DNA of 64,000 nt from Heterohyrax brucei (lineage: Eukaryota; Chordata; Mammalia; Hyracoidea; Procaviidae), in NCBI GenBank assembly GCA_028571685.1, contig CM053140.1, positions 149,281,701 through 149,345,700 of the forward strand, in the 5' to 3' direction. The position numbers and the translations under genes are program-made. How positions within the stretch are numbered: the stretch's first letter is position 1; each line of letters starts with the position of its first letter. Below are positions 34,268 through 44,231 of this stretch, one piece after another. The notes beneath the pieces are model-generated. The model had not been told where the DNA came from, ran no database searches, and saw only the letters and a program-made list of their open reading frames with translations.

Positions 34268-34286
34268 TGATTTATATAAATGGGAT

Positions 34287-34796
34287 ATTTTCAATGTTAG
34301 TTTTCTATTTTCATAAGAAAATCACACTGACAAGTTCTTACTGAATTTAAGAATTTACATAATCTTAAATAAATACTAACTGGAAAAAGTCATGTTTCAA
34401 GTAAATAGGTTAAAAATATGGGTAGTACATAACAAATTACATGACGGATAGTAAAAATTCAATAAAGTGGCAATCACTGGGCAGCCATAGGTAACAAAAA
34501 AAAAAAAAAATAGATTTTCTCCCTCCCCATAGGAAATACTGGTAGATTCAAGAAGGCCACATGAAAGTATTTCTTTTACCTCTGGAGACCACATTAAAAT
34601 TATAGAAAAGGATTACATTTCAATGTTAAAAATTCCCTATGTTGAGGAAAATGTAAGGAAAGCATTACATGATACAGTGGTGTCACTAGAGGGGTGTACT
34701 GCATAAAGACTGCATGGGATGAAACTATCAGAGGGTGTGGCACAGAAATGACTATATATATAAACTTTTTTTACAGAGTTTCAGGAGCATTAAAAA
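34287..34796. other. Unassigned spacer
   Basis: No recognised feature. There is an A-run near 34497 and a (ta)n run near 34754. Confidence 0.35.
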
Positions 34797-36870
34797 AATC
34801 TCTGTGATTATTAACAATGTGGATGGAGTCAAGCATTTGGGACCTTCTTTTGTTGATGCGGAACTATTTAAAATGAGAAGACACACTAACAACATTCACT
34901 AATCAGAGGAACACGAAATGTATGAAATACAAATCTAGGAATTTTGGAAATCGTCAAAACTGAAACAACTCGGCAACACAGAGTGATCATGTTGTGCATG
35001 CACTTTATGGTTCTACGCATCTATAGGGTGTTGTCCTACTGGCCCACTACTAGAGGGGAGAGAAGAGGGTAGAGAAGAGTTGAGAAGAGATTGTTAAGAG
35101 GATATGACTTGTATAGAACAGAAACGAGGAGTGTTTTGGGAGAGCAGTCGGAGCTGAACATAGGCAAGCATATGAATTTAAACTAGATTGTACATATTCA
35201 CACAATCACAATAAATAAATAAATAAATACAATGGAACACATAGTGACCATTCAGAATGGGTCTAGTGTACCTGTAAAGAAGAACTGGAGAGGAACTGTG
35301 TTGCATTCATCATATCTATCCTGAAGAGCAATGGTTAGTAAGAGGGTATTATCCATACACCTACAAAGTAGATCAGTCAATATGACTACTACTTAAATTT
35401 GCTCACCAATCACTAAGGCCAAAGATGAGGAATTGAAGATTTTTACCAGTTTATGCAGTCTAAAGTTGATGAAATGTGCAACTGAGATGCATTGATAATT
35501 ACCGGCTATTGAAACACAAAAGCTAGAAATAAGGAAGAAAGATTTGTAGTTGTAAAATATGGCTTCGGGGATAGAAATGCCCTGAAGTTAGTTGCATGAC
35601 AGAATTTTGCAAGACCGATGAATTGTTTGTCACAAATCCCTTTTTTTAAATGGTGATCATACAAATTGACCTTGCCAGATGGAAAACACAGGAATCAAAT
35701 CAACTACATCTGTGGAAAGACAGTATGAAAAAGCTCAGCATCATCAGTGGTAAGAAAGCTGTGGGCTGACAGTGGAACTGACTATTAATCTCTATTATAC
35801 AAGTTCAAGTTGACGAAAATTAGAACAAGTCTATGACAGGTGAAGTATCACCTCCAGTATATCCCACCTGAATTCATAGATCATCTCAAGAACACATTTG
35901 ATGTATTGAACACTAAAGACCAAAGACCATGGTTGTAGAATTACATCAAGAGCATCAAAAATGAAATGTATGCAAAGACGTAGAGAAAGCAAATCAAAGG
36001 AAAGAACATGCTCAGCATTTCTCAACCTGAAAGAACTGAATAAATAATTCAGGCCTCAAGTGCTATATTGAAGGGTTCTACAATGAAAATACTAAATGTT
36101 GAAGGAAAGAACAAAAGAAGATAAAATCAATACAGATAGAAAATACCAAAAAGAATTGGTTGCCATTCAGTCACTTCAGGAGGTAGCATATGGTCAAAAA
36201 CCAGTGATACTGAAGGAAGAAATCCAAGTTTCAATGAGGATGTTGGTATGAAATAAGACAGTAGCAGCCGATGAAGTGCCAACCTAGATGTATCAACAAA
36301 CGGATGCAGCACTGGAGGTACTCACTTGTCTGTGCGAAAAAATTTGGAAGACACTTTCCTGGCCAATGAACTGGAAGAGGTCTGTATTTCTACCTATTCC
36401 AAAGAATGCTGATCAAATAGATTAATAGCACACACAAGAAAAAATTTCCTGAAGAACATTCAAAAGTGGTTGTAGCAATATATCAATAAGGAACTTCCAG
36501 AGATTCAAGTAAGGTTCAGAAGAGGGAGTGGAACAAGGAATATCATTGCTGATGTCAGATGGACCCTGAATGAAAGCAGAGAATATTGAAGCTATGTTTA
36601 CCTGTATTTTATTGATCATTCAAAGGCATTTGACTGTGTGGATCCTAACAAATTATGGATAGGATTACGAAGAACAAGAATCCCAGAACAACGTAATTGT
36701 GCATTTGAGGTACCTGTACATAGACCAAAAGTCAATCACTCGAAAAGAACAAGAGGATATTCCATGCTTTAAAGCCAGTCAGCACTCTCTTTCACTCTCA
36801 AAAGTTTGGACAATATATAATATGATACTTTAGGCATAAGTGAAAGAGTATATATCTGGAAGAAGGTTTG
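34797..36870 (+). mobile_element. RTE LINE ORF relic, interrupted by an L1 tail
   Basis: The sense strand reads through decayed RTE coding DNA. A 5' part (34797-34967) includes 'aatctaggaattttggaaat' (34945-34964). The APE region (35235-35800) includes 'aagaattttgcaagacc'-type text near 35600. The linker ends in 'catgctcagcatttctcaac' (36008). The RT palm (36480-36760) includes the motif 'caaaggcatttgactgtgtg' (AFDCVD, near 36620). Stops and shifts occur throughout. Coding beyond the palm is only weakly recognisable after 36780. This is the most complete RTE copy in the window. Confidence 0.8.
34968..35230 (+). mobile_element. L1 3'UTR tail inserted in RTE
   Basis: 'ggcaacacagagtgatcatg', 'cactttatggttctacgcat' and a closing (aata)n match 53150-53410 of the full-length L1. 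The RTE reading resumes at about 35230 with 'aatggaacacatagtgacc'. Confidence 0.78.
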
Positions 36871-37702
36871 AGTGACCAACTAGTAAAAGTGCTCCAGAAG
36901 GACTCGAGCAGACTGGACACAAATCTCAACAGAGGAAATTGTGTTCAAACATAAATCATGAAGAACAAAATACTTTCAAGTTTATCAAGGGATCAGTAGC
37001 TAGGATCTCACTATAAAACAGATGATCTGCAAAGAAAATTCTGGGCATTTTTCCAGGAAGTATTAAATTTAATAGTCTATAGCATTTTGTTTTTATTTAT
37101 TTATTTTGGATAAAAAGAAAATTAGAGGCATGGGGCATCATAGTCTTTTCCAGTAGATCATTCCTAGCCTACAATGCATTACTGTCAAATCAGAGGTAGC
37201 ATTCTTCGCTATTAGCTCTTCAATAGGTCAGTAATCTCTGGGGAATGAGAATGAGAGAGGCTTAGCTCCATTTTTCACTGCGCTAACGAGGTGAGTGATA
37301 GACTCCAAAAGAGGCCAGTTGACTGATTTCTTGGCAAGCAGCCATTAGGAATTTCCTCATTAGAGTGTCTCACTCAATCCTTCCTAAAGTGATGTGATCT
37401 GAATTTTCAGACTGATCGCTTATAAGCAGTCTAGTCATGGGATGCTTACAACTAATGTGTTTCTATTTTCCTCTTCTTGGTGTGTTGCTACAGTTATGAG
37501 GAATATATGCTTTGTTAAAAAGTTCAATTCTTCTTGGTAAGATCAATAGTTAATACTTGTATCTGCAATATTTGTATTCTTCCCTTTAGAGACTGTTTCT
37601 GAATTTTTGATCATTAGAAGGCAACCAGTGAAGAAGTTGAGGAAGTGCAATTCCTGTGTCTTTTAATTGTTTCATTGTATTTGACTAGTTTACCTCCTAT
37701 AT

Positions 37703-37852
37703 GGAGCCTGGGTAATGAAGTGGCTAAGCTCAGACTGCTAACCGGTGGTTTGAATTCACCAGCCACTCCTGGGAAACCTTATGGGGCAGTTCTACTCTGT
37801 CCTATACAGTTTCTATGAGTTGAAATAGAGTCAGTGACACACAACAACAGCA
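37703..37852 (+). mobile_element. AfroSINE
   Basis: 'agcctgggtaatgaagtggc' head, 'gggcagttctactctgtcct' body and 'cacacaacaacag' terminus of the RTE type. Confidence 0.85.
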
Positions 37853-38060
37853 AAAGCATCCCCTACATGATCCTAGAATCCTATTTAGTCTAATGAGTGA
37901 AAATTAAAGAAATGTAAGATCAGTGAACATTTCTATGAAGCTGTTGTGTTACCTCAAGGCATCATTTAAAGCCATATGGTCAAGGTTTTCTTACTTATGA
38001 TTAAATCTGATCACTATAAACAATTCAAACTAATGTTCTAATAATAAAAAAGTTTTTAAA

Positions 38061-38345
38061 AATGGTTCTATGCATCTATAGGATATCATCTTGCTGACCT
38101 CTGGCTGGAAGAAGGGGAGTGGACGGAGAGGAGGGGAAAGGAAACTGTTGGGAGGATGAGACATGTACGGAGCAGAGAGGAATAGTGTGCAGTCACCGGA
38201 CAGAGAGAGCAGTGGAAGCTGCATATAGGGGGGCATGTAAATTTATATGGGAATATACATTTTAACTGGGTCATATTAAATAAAAAAAATAAATAAAAAT
38301 TAAAAAATAAAAAATAAATGTGAAAAAAATAAAAAATAAAATTTA
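38061..38345 (+). mobile_element. L1 3'UTR tail
   Basis: 'atggttctatgcatctatag' to 'gggtcatattaaataaaaa' matches 53180-53410 of the full-length L1, followed by a mixed A/T tail. No obvious target duplication. Confidence 0.85.
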
Positions 38346-39350
38346 TTATTTCTGTGAGAGAAATAGTAGGTTCTTTTCCACCCATGCCCCACTCACAAAA
38401 AGCTAATCCTGAGGTAGAGGACAAAAATCAAGACGCCCTTACACAAAATATGACTGTTTGCATTCATACAAGCTGTGACTACCGAATGGGTCCTGTTTCT
38501 TTTTCCTTTTCACTAAGAGAATACAATGACATTTTTTGATACTATATCCTCTCACCTGGGCTGCAACCAACTCTTCCCCCAAATTCACTAGCCCTGTGGT
38601 AACTTCTCCAGGAAGTTTTAATGAGGTTTGACCTTCTCTTTTATCTTCTGTGCTAAATTATTTTGTAGGGCTGCCAGCAGCAGTTTAATAACAGGTGAGT
38701 CTCACCCCTAGGCTGATTGTATTTCAGCAGAGGTTGAAGTGATTTCTGTATGTCAGGTTGTTAAATCTGTAAAAAGCTGTGTGATCTTTCAAAATGAAAG
38801 TCAGTACATCAAGGCAATGGAGTGCTCATTTTTCTTTTTATGGACCTCTTTACATCTTTGTTATGGACAGCACCGAAATGCCGAAAGTGTCTTTTCCCCC
38901 TACCACTAATGTATGGCTATTAAATATGCAAATGCAAAAATTGTCAAAATAGAACACTTCTGTCTTATGCTTTGCAAACCTTTCTGATTCTGAGGAACTT
39001 CATAATTTAATGCCTCTGTATGGACCCACGGGGAATTATTGACCTGTTATTTCAGTGCTTTGAAATATATTCACAGTTAGCCCTGCTCTTGAGGTCTTAT
39101 TCTAATTTGTTTCCACAACATCCATTCCAATTCAAGGTATTTGTGTCATATGTAAGTAGATATATAAGATCCCTGAGTGATTAGGAACAAATATTCATTC
39201 ACTGTCTTGGGCTGATACATGAGCAACATATTAAACTTATTGAAAGGCTAATATTAATAGTAACCTCATAAATAAATGGTACTATAAATTATAATTCTAT
39301 ACTTAAAAGATGATTCACATTGAAATAATCTTTATAAATCATGCGAGATC

Positions 39351-39878
39351 TGACAAGTACACAAACTCATCCTAACAAAAGTGCTACATAGCTCACTGCT
39401 AGTATCACTATGGTGACCTTCGAAGTATTCCCTTTGTGAAGCTTTGCTATGATGCTGGTGCCTAGTTCACCCTTCAAAATAGTTTTGAAACTCTTTGTCC
39501 GGAGTGGCCATCAGAGCTGTCATCATATTACCCTCGATGTTCTGAATGTCATCAAAATGTCTTCTTTTCAATATTTCCCTTATCTTTGGATAAAGAAAAA
39601 AGTCAAGTGAGTAGGGAGGATGTTATGATACAGTTATTTGCTTAGTGGCTAAAAACTCTCTCACAGACAACTATACAACTAAGTTCATGAACTTGGCACC
39701 TTGCCACCGTGAGCAACGTCCATTCCAGAAAGAGTTCCAGAATTGCTTTGAAGGGTGTACTAGGCACTGATGTCGGTGCATGGCTTCCCAGGAGGAGTGC
39801 TTCAAAGGCGACTGTAGTGGTGCTGAGGAATGAGATATGTAGCACTCAGAACAATTAAGTTCGCAGACTTAATAATTG
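39351..39878 (-). mobile_element. Palindromic mariner derivative
   Basis: Outer arms 39351-39509 and 39719-39878 are inverted copies of each other (about 160 bp). Each carries mariner terminus-like sequence and the end of the transposase gene ('cgaagtattccctttgtgaa' versus the mirror of 'aggaggagtgcttcaaaggc'). The unique centre on - reads an uninterrupted mariner transposase C-terminal segment containing FFLYPKIREILKRRHFDD (39602-39455 region). The 5' end of the gene has been replaced by an inverted 3' end. It cannot encode a full transposase. Confidence 0.8.
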
Positions 39879-40019
39879 ACTTCGTATGTTATTTTTTACT
39901 CAAATGAAAGAGTAAATTATAAAATCTTTTGTTTTATGAGGAATTCAGATTTTAAACATTCTAATAAATTAGTGGATGATATTCTGTTTAAACATACATG
40001 TGCATGTGTGTGCCTATCA

Positions 40020-40185
40020 GAAATCCTAATGATGCAGTGGTTAAGTGCTAAGGCTACTACCCCAAAAATGAGCAGTTTAGATCTACTAGGCACTCCATGA
40101 AAACTCTGTGGGGGCAATTTTACTCATGTGCCAGGGTTGTTATGAGTTGAAACGGACTTGATAGCAATGGGTTTGGGTTTTCTTG
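40020..40185 (+). mobile_element. AfroSINE
   Basis: 'aaatcctaatgatgcagtgg' head, 'ttgatagcaatgggtttggg' tail. Confidence 0.85.
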
Positions 40186-40194
40186 GTTATGTGA

Positions 40195-40250
40195 ATGTGT
40201 GTGTATATATACATACATATGTATATGTGTGTGTGTGTGTATGCGTGCAA
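40195..40250. repeat. (gt)n/(at)n microsatellite
   Basis: Mixed gt, ta and gt blocks immediately after the SINE tail. Confidence 0.85.
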
Positions 40251-41442
40251 ACACGTATTTTCCCCCAATAACTATTTTGCTAATAGTTCTTGATAATGTT
40301 ACAATCTCCTATATTGTATTAAATGCTATTAATGAATGCTTTGCATCCAAATACTAGTGTTTACTTTCGATAATTGTTTTGTCTCTGTAAACAAAGTCTT
40401 CAAGTGGAAGTCAACATTCTGTTCCTGGTCTGATGATAAATACATAATACAGCTTAAGTCAGTGAATTGTGTTTTCTCCGCTCTTGAAATTAGAACAAAA
40501 CTGAATGAATGTGCTTTTGAATTCTACTTAAATGTAGATAAGACAAACCATGACTATAATTTGTTACCTGAAGTCGACATTTACTTACCATACAGACACG
40601 TGTATTACTTTGACAAACTCATACACTCTGCTTACATATATCAATTATAATTTAAGTTAAGGTTATAAATGATCTTTAATCTTCTGAAGTGGAATATTAT
40701 CAATTCTAACAATTGTTTAAAATAACAGGCAGCTATTACTTGTGACTCATTCATTTTAATGTATTTTGGGGCAGGTTGCTGACCAAGTCTTATACTAAGT
40801 GAACGGTATTCAAAGAGTAACCTCAAACAGTCTATGTCTTTGAGAGTGGTGATTTTCCCTAGCAGAACTTCTTCTGTGAGAGACAGGCATGGAAACAAAT
40901 AATTATCATATGAAGACCTAAGTGATCTTAGGAGTGTAGGCAAAAAGAAAAGGGCTGATGTGGAGATTTCGTGAATGAGTTGTCATTTAGAATAATCTCA
41001 AAGTGTGTTAATCAAGCGTACATTAGCAAGAAATGCACAAGAAAGACACTTGAAAAAAGTAAATAGGAATATACAAAGTTATAAAACAGTCAAAGAACAT
41101 GATTATTTTTTATGACATTCTTTATCTAGTTTGGAACAATGAAACTTGACAATCAAGCAGTAAATGTAACTGGAATTAGAATAATAATGGCCTAAACTAC
41201 CATACCAAGACATTTGGAATTCATCTGGCATCTGAAAACTATTGACTATTTTTAGGCAGTGGTTAAATAATTCAATCTTTCATTTAGAAATAAAATTCTG
41301 GCACTATGGAGAATGGATTTATGAAAGAAGAGAATAAAGAAGATCTGGCCAATTAGAAACTTTTGGCATTAATTTCAGAATGAGAAACAATGACAGTTTC
41401 AGTGGGGTAAGGAATGATTTAAAAACAAAAGCAAAGAAAAAC
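40251..41442. other. Unassigned AT-rich sequence
   Basis: Two ORFs of about 100 codons (40336-40650 +, 40641-40943 -) have no recognisable domain, no splice or promoter context and ordinary AT-rich composition. No repeat is recognised. Confidence 0.4.
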
Positions 41443-41577
41443 TATTACCCTCAAGTGATTTCTCATAGTGACCCTCTAGGACAGGTTATAATTGCTCCAT
41501 AAAGCATCCCGTGGATTCCAGCTGCCAAACTTTCGATTAACAACCAAACTCTTAGCCACTGTGTCACCAGATTTTCC
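41443..41577 (-). mobile_element. AfroSINE
   Basis: On +, 'attaccctcaagtgatttct' to 'cactgtgtcaccagattttc'. Confidence 0.8.
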
Positions 41578-41786
41578 ATTGGTGAGGCATTTTAGTAAGC
41601 TAGAATATAAGAACTGATTATTAAACTGGGGAGTTGAGAGTTTTTGTAATTCAATATTACTTAAAATCTTGAGCTTTGCAGTATGATATATGGATGTCGT
41701 TATCTAAAATCAAAAAAAGGCAAGAAAGTAAAATCTCTACCTATGGTTCTCATATATTGATAATGATGATAAATATTAAAAGGTAC

Positions 41787-42302
41787 TGTTTTAGTTAGCT
41801 AGTACTGTTCTAACCAATAATACCACAAGTGGCTGGATTTAAAAGAGCAAAATTTGTTCTCATGCAGTCCAGTAATTTACAAGTCTGAATTCAGGATGTC
41901 TGCTCCAGGAAATGCTTTCCTCTCTGTCAGCTCTACAGGAAAGTTCCTGTGTTGGGTCAGTCTTTGTTCAGAGAGCAGGAACCTCAGGTCTGAAGGATGT
42001 GCTCTACTCCTGGTGCTGCTTTCTTGATGGGGTGAGGTTCCCAATTCTCTGCTTTCCTCCCTTTCCTATTATCTCTTTTAGGATGAAATGTTAAAGGCTG
42101 GAACAAGCCATACTCCAAGGAAACTCCTTTTACAGTGAAGCATGAAGGAGGTCTTATGAAGGATTTACAGTCTCACCCTAATCCTCTTTAACATATAGCA
42201 TAGGGAAATTACAAAATGTAGGACAATCCTAAGATACTGAAAATCATGGCCTAGCCAAATGGCCTCACACAGTTTTGGGGGCACATTGTTCAATCCATGA
42301 CA
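41787..42302 (-). mobile_element. 3' LTR of the MaLR provirus
   Basis: 516 bp, + strand starts TGTTTTAGTTAGCTAG and ends CAATCCATGACA. Open frame 41912-42094 (+) is antisense to the LTR and is not a gene. Confidence 0.9.
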
Positions 42303-42954
42303 TTCTACCCTTTGGCCCCCCAAAATCATATCTTTGAAATACATAATATATTCATCCTATCATAGCAAAAGTCATAGCAAAAACATGTCTATCCCACCTG
42401 ATACCAAAATTCTTAAATCAGTTCCAAGTCCAAAACACAAAATTTCTATGCAATTATGAAATCAGGAATACAAGTTATCTGCTTCCAAAGATACAAAGGC
42501 AGAACAGGAACAAGTTAGACATTCCATTACAAATGGGAGAAATTGCAGGAAAAAAGTATTAACAGGCAACAAGCAAGTCAGCAGAACATAATACAATACC
42601 TCTCAAAGCTTTGAAAATAATCTTCATTTCTCTGAGACTTTTTATACAACAGCTTTGCCTTCCCACAGCTACGACTCTGCATTCTCAAGCCCACTTGGAC
42701 AATGACTCTGCCCCCTCAGCTTTAGGTGCACCCAAAGCCCAACTGAGTGGTAATTCCACCCTTACAAACACAGGAAGCCATGGCTCCTCCCTTTCAAAAC
42801 CCCGAGGTCTTGGCCATACCTTTTGAGACTGAGGCAGCTCAGCTTCTCATACTCTTTGTTTCTTCAGCTTCTGCTTCCTACAGCCTCAAGGCCCAGGCCC
42901 CAGGCCCACATCTGCCCTGCAGCAGCAAATGTTCCAAAGCTCTGTAGCTCCATT

Positions 42955-43140
42955 GATTCAAGTGCCAGGAAACACCCACTTTGCCAGGAAGCCTCCTGCA
43001 CGTAGGCACTCAGCTCTCTTATGCCATGGGTCAGCAAAGTTAGATCCACCAATTCAAGAGCCTGCAGGCACCCCACTCTGCCAGGAAACTTCTGTGCATA
43101 GGCACTCAGTTTTCTCACTGTATGGGTTGGCTCCAGCTCT
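42955..43140 (-). repeat. 96-bp tandem duplication in MaLR internal region
   Basis: Copies begin 'gattcaagtgcc' (42955) and 'aattcaagagcc' (43051) and share 'gtaggcactcag'/'ataggcactcag'. A (ctg)n tract follows at 43161-43180. Confidence 0.8.
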
Positions 43141-43341
43141 GTCTCACCTTGCACTGGTTCTGCTGCTGCTGTTGCTGCTGCCACTGGTCCTCTGTTGCTT
43201 GTGTCTCACTGTCTGCACCTTCTTTGGTGTGATCATTTCTACTTGGTTCCTTCTGAGTCTTGCATTCATTCACAGTTTTAAACTGCCTCCACATTTTTGG
43301 TATTTGTTAGGGCAGCATCCCTCTCCCTTGGTACCAAATTC

Positions 43342-43866
43342 TGTTTTAGTCATTTAGTTCTGCTCTAACAGAAATAACCACAAATTGGATGACTTTAACA
43401 AGGAACATTTATTCTTTCACAGTCCAGTAGGCTGCAAATCTGAATTCAGGATATCCGCTCCAGGGAAGGTTTTCCTCTCTGTTGTCCATGGAGGGAAGTT
43501 CTTGTATTGCATCAGTCTTTGTTCAGGGAGCATCTTGGCACAGGAACCTCTGAAGGATGTGCTCTACTTCCTATGCTGTTTTCTTGATGGTGTGAGGTTC
43601 CCAGTTCTCTGCTTATTTCCCTTTCCATTTATCTCTTGTAGGATGAAAAGATAAAGAGTAGTGCAAGCCACACTCAGGGGAAACTCCCTTTACAGTGAAG
43701 AAGGGAGGTGATATTATGGAGCAATTTACAGTCCAACCCTAGTCCTCTTTAACATACAGCATAGGAAAATCACAAAATAAAGGACAATCATAAAAATACT
43801 AGGAATCATGGCCCAGCCAAATGGCTACACACATTTTGGAAGGGGGTCATTGTTTAATCCATGACA
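43342..43866 (-). mobile_element. 5' LTR of the MaLR provirus
   Basis: 525 bp, + strand starts TGTTTTAGTCATTTAG and ends AATCCATGACA. It is clearly similar to the 3' LTR but with many differences, so the insertion is old. Confidence 0.9.
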
Positions 43867-43911
43867 GGTGCTAAATTAACAAATAATTCTATTTTTATAA
43901 TTTAACTATTG

Positions 43912-44231
43912 TTGTTGTCAACTGCTGTCAAGTCATCCCCTGACTCTAGGTCACCTCCCTCAACCACAGAGGACAAAATACTGCCAGTGCTGTGACATCC
44001 ACATGGTTTGTTATGGGACCAATGTGATCCATAGCCTTTTCACTGGCTGATTTTCACAAGTGGATCACCAGGTCTTCCTTCCTAATCCATTGTAGTCTGG
44101 ATTCTCCTTTGAAACCTATTCAAGATCACAACAACATGCAATTCCCCACTGAAGGGTGCTGACTAAGCATGAAGTGAAAGACCCAACTCTTTCACACAGA
44201 AAATGAGATTCTATCTCTTAACCATGAATGT
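43912..44231 (-). mobile_element. tRNA-headed RTE-type SINE, second copy
   Basis: The tail mirror 'attgttgttgtcaactgctg' is followed by 'ctggctgattttcacaagtg', 'gatcaccaggtcttcctt' and 'aagcatgaagtgaaagaccc'. It has the same module order as 13484-13806, but the tRNA part (44165-44231) is badly decayed. Confidence 0.65.

Larger units (their letters stand above)
36871..39350. other. Spacer outside listed elements
   Basis: 36871-37702 and 38346-39350 contain nothing that I recognise. The RTE may trail on to about 37000. Confidence 0.35.
41787..43866 (-). mobile_element. Complete MaLR provirus
   Basis: Two LTRs (41787-42302 and 43342-43866) in the same - orientation flank about 1.04 kb of internal sequence. 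Flanks are ggtac (41782-41786) and ggtgc (43867-43871), a 5-bp duplication with one mismatch. The internal stretch 'caagttatctgcttccaaag' to 'atgggagaaattgcagg' (42471-42555) closely resembles the antisense internal region of THE1/MST-type MaLRs. Next to the 5' LTR (- strand), tttggtacc is a possible primer site. Next to the 3' LTR a purine-rich ggggggccaaaggg can serve as polypurine tract. No gag/pol reading frame is open. Confidence 0.9.

Noticed and set aside
40195..40250. Microsatellite as an unusual regulatory element
   Set aside because: It is an ordinary (gt)n/(at)n expansion adjoining a SINE tail.
40336..40943. Two adjacent open frames of about 100 codons on opposite strands as novel small genes
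   Set aside because: No domain, no promoter or splice context, AT-rich composition; length is within chance for 64 kb.
42929..43357. 142-codon open frame with a leucine-rich, membrane-like stretch
   Set aside because: It lies antisense inside the MaLR internal region, and the leucines come from a CTG tract. No homology is recognised.
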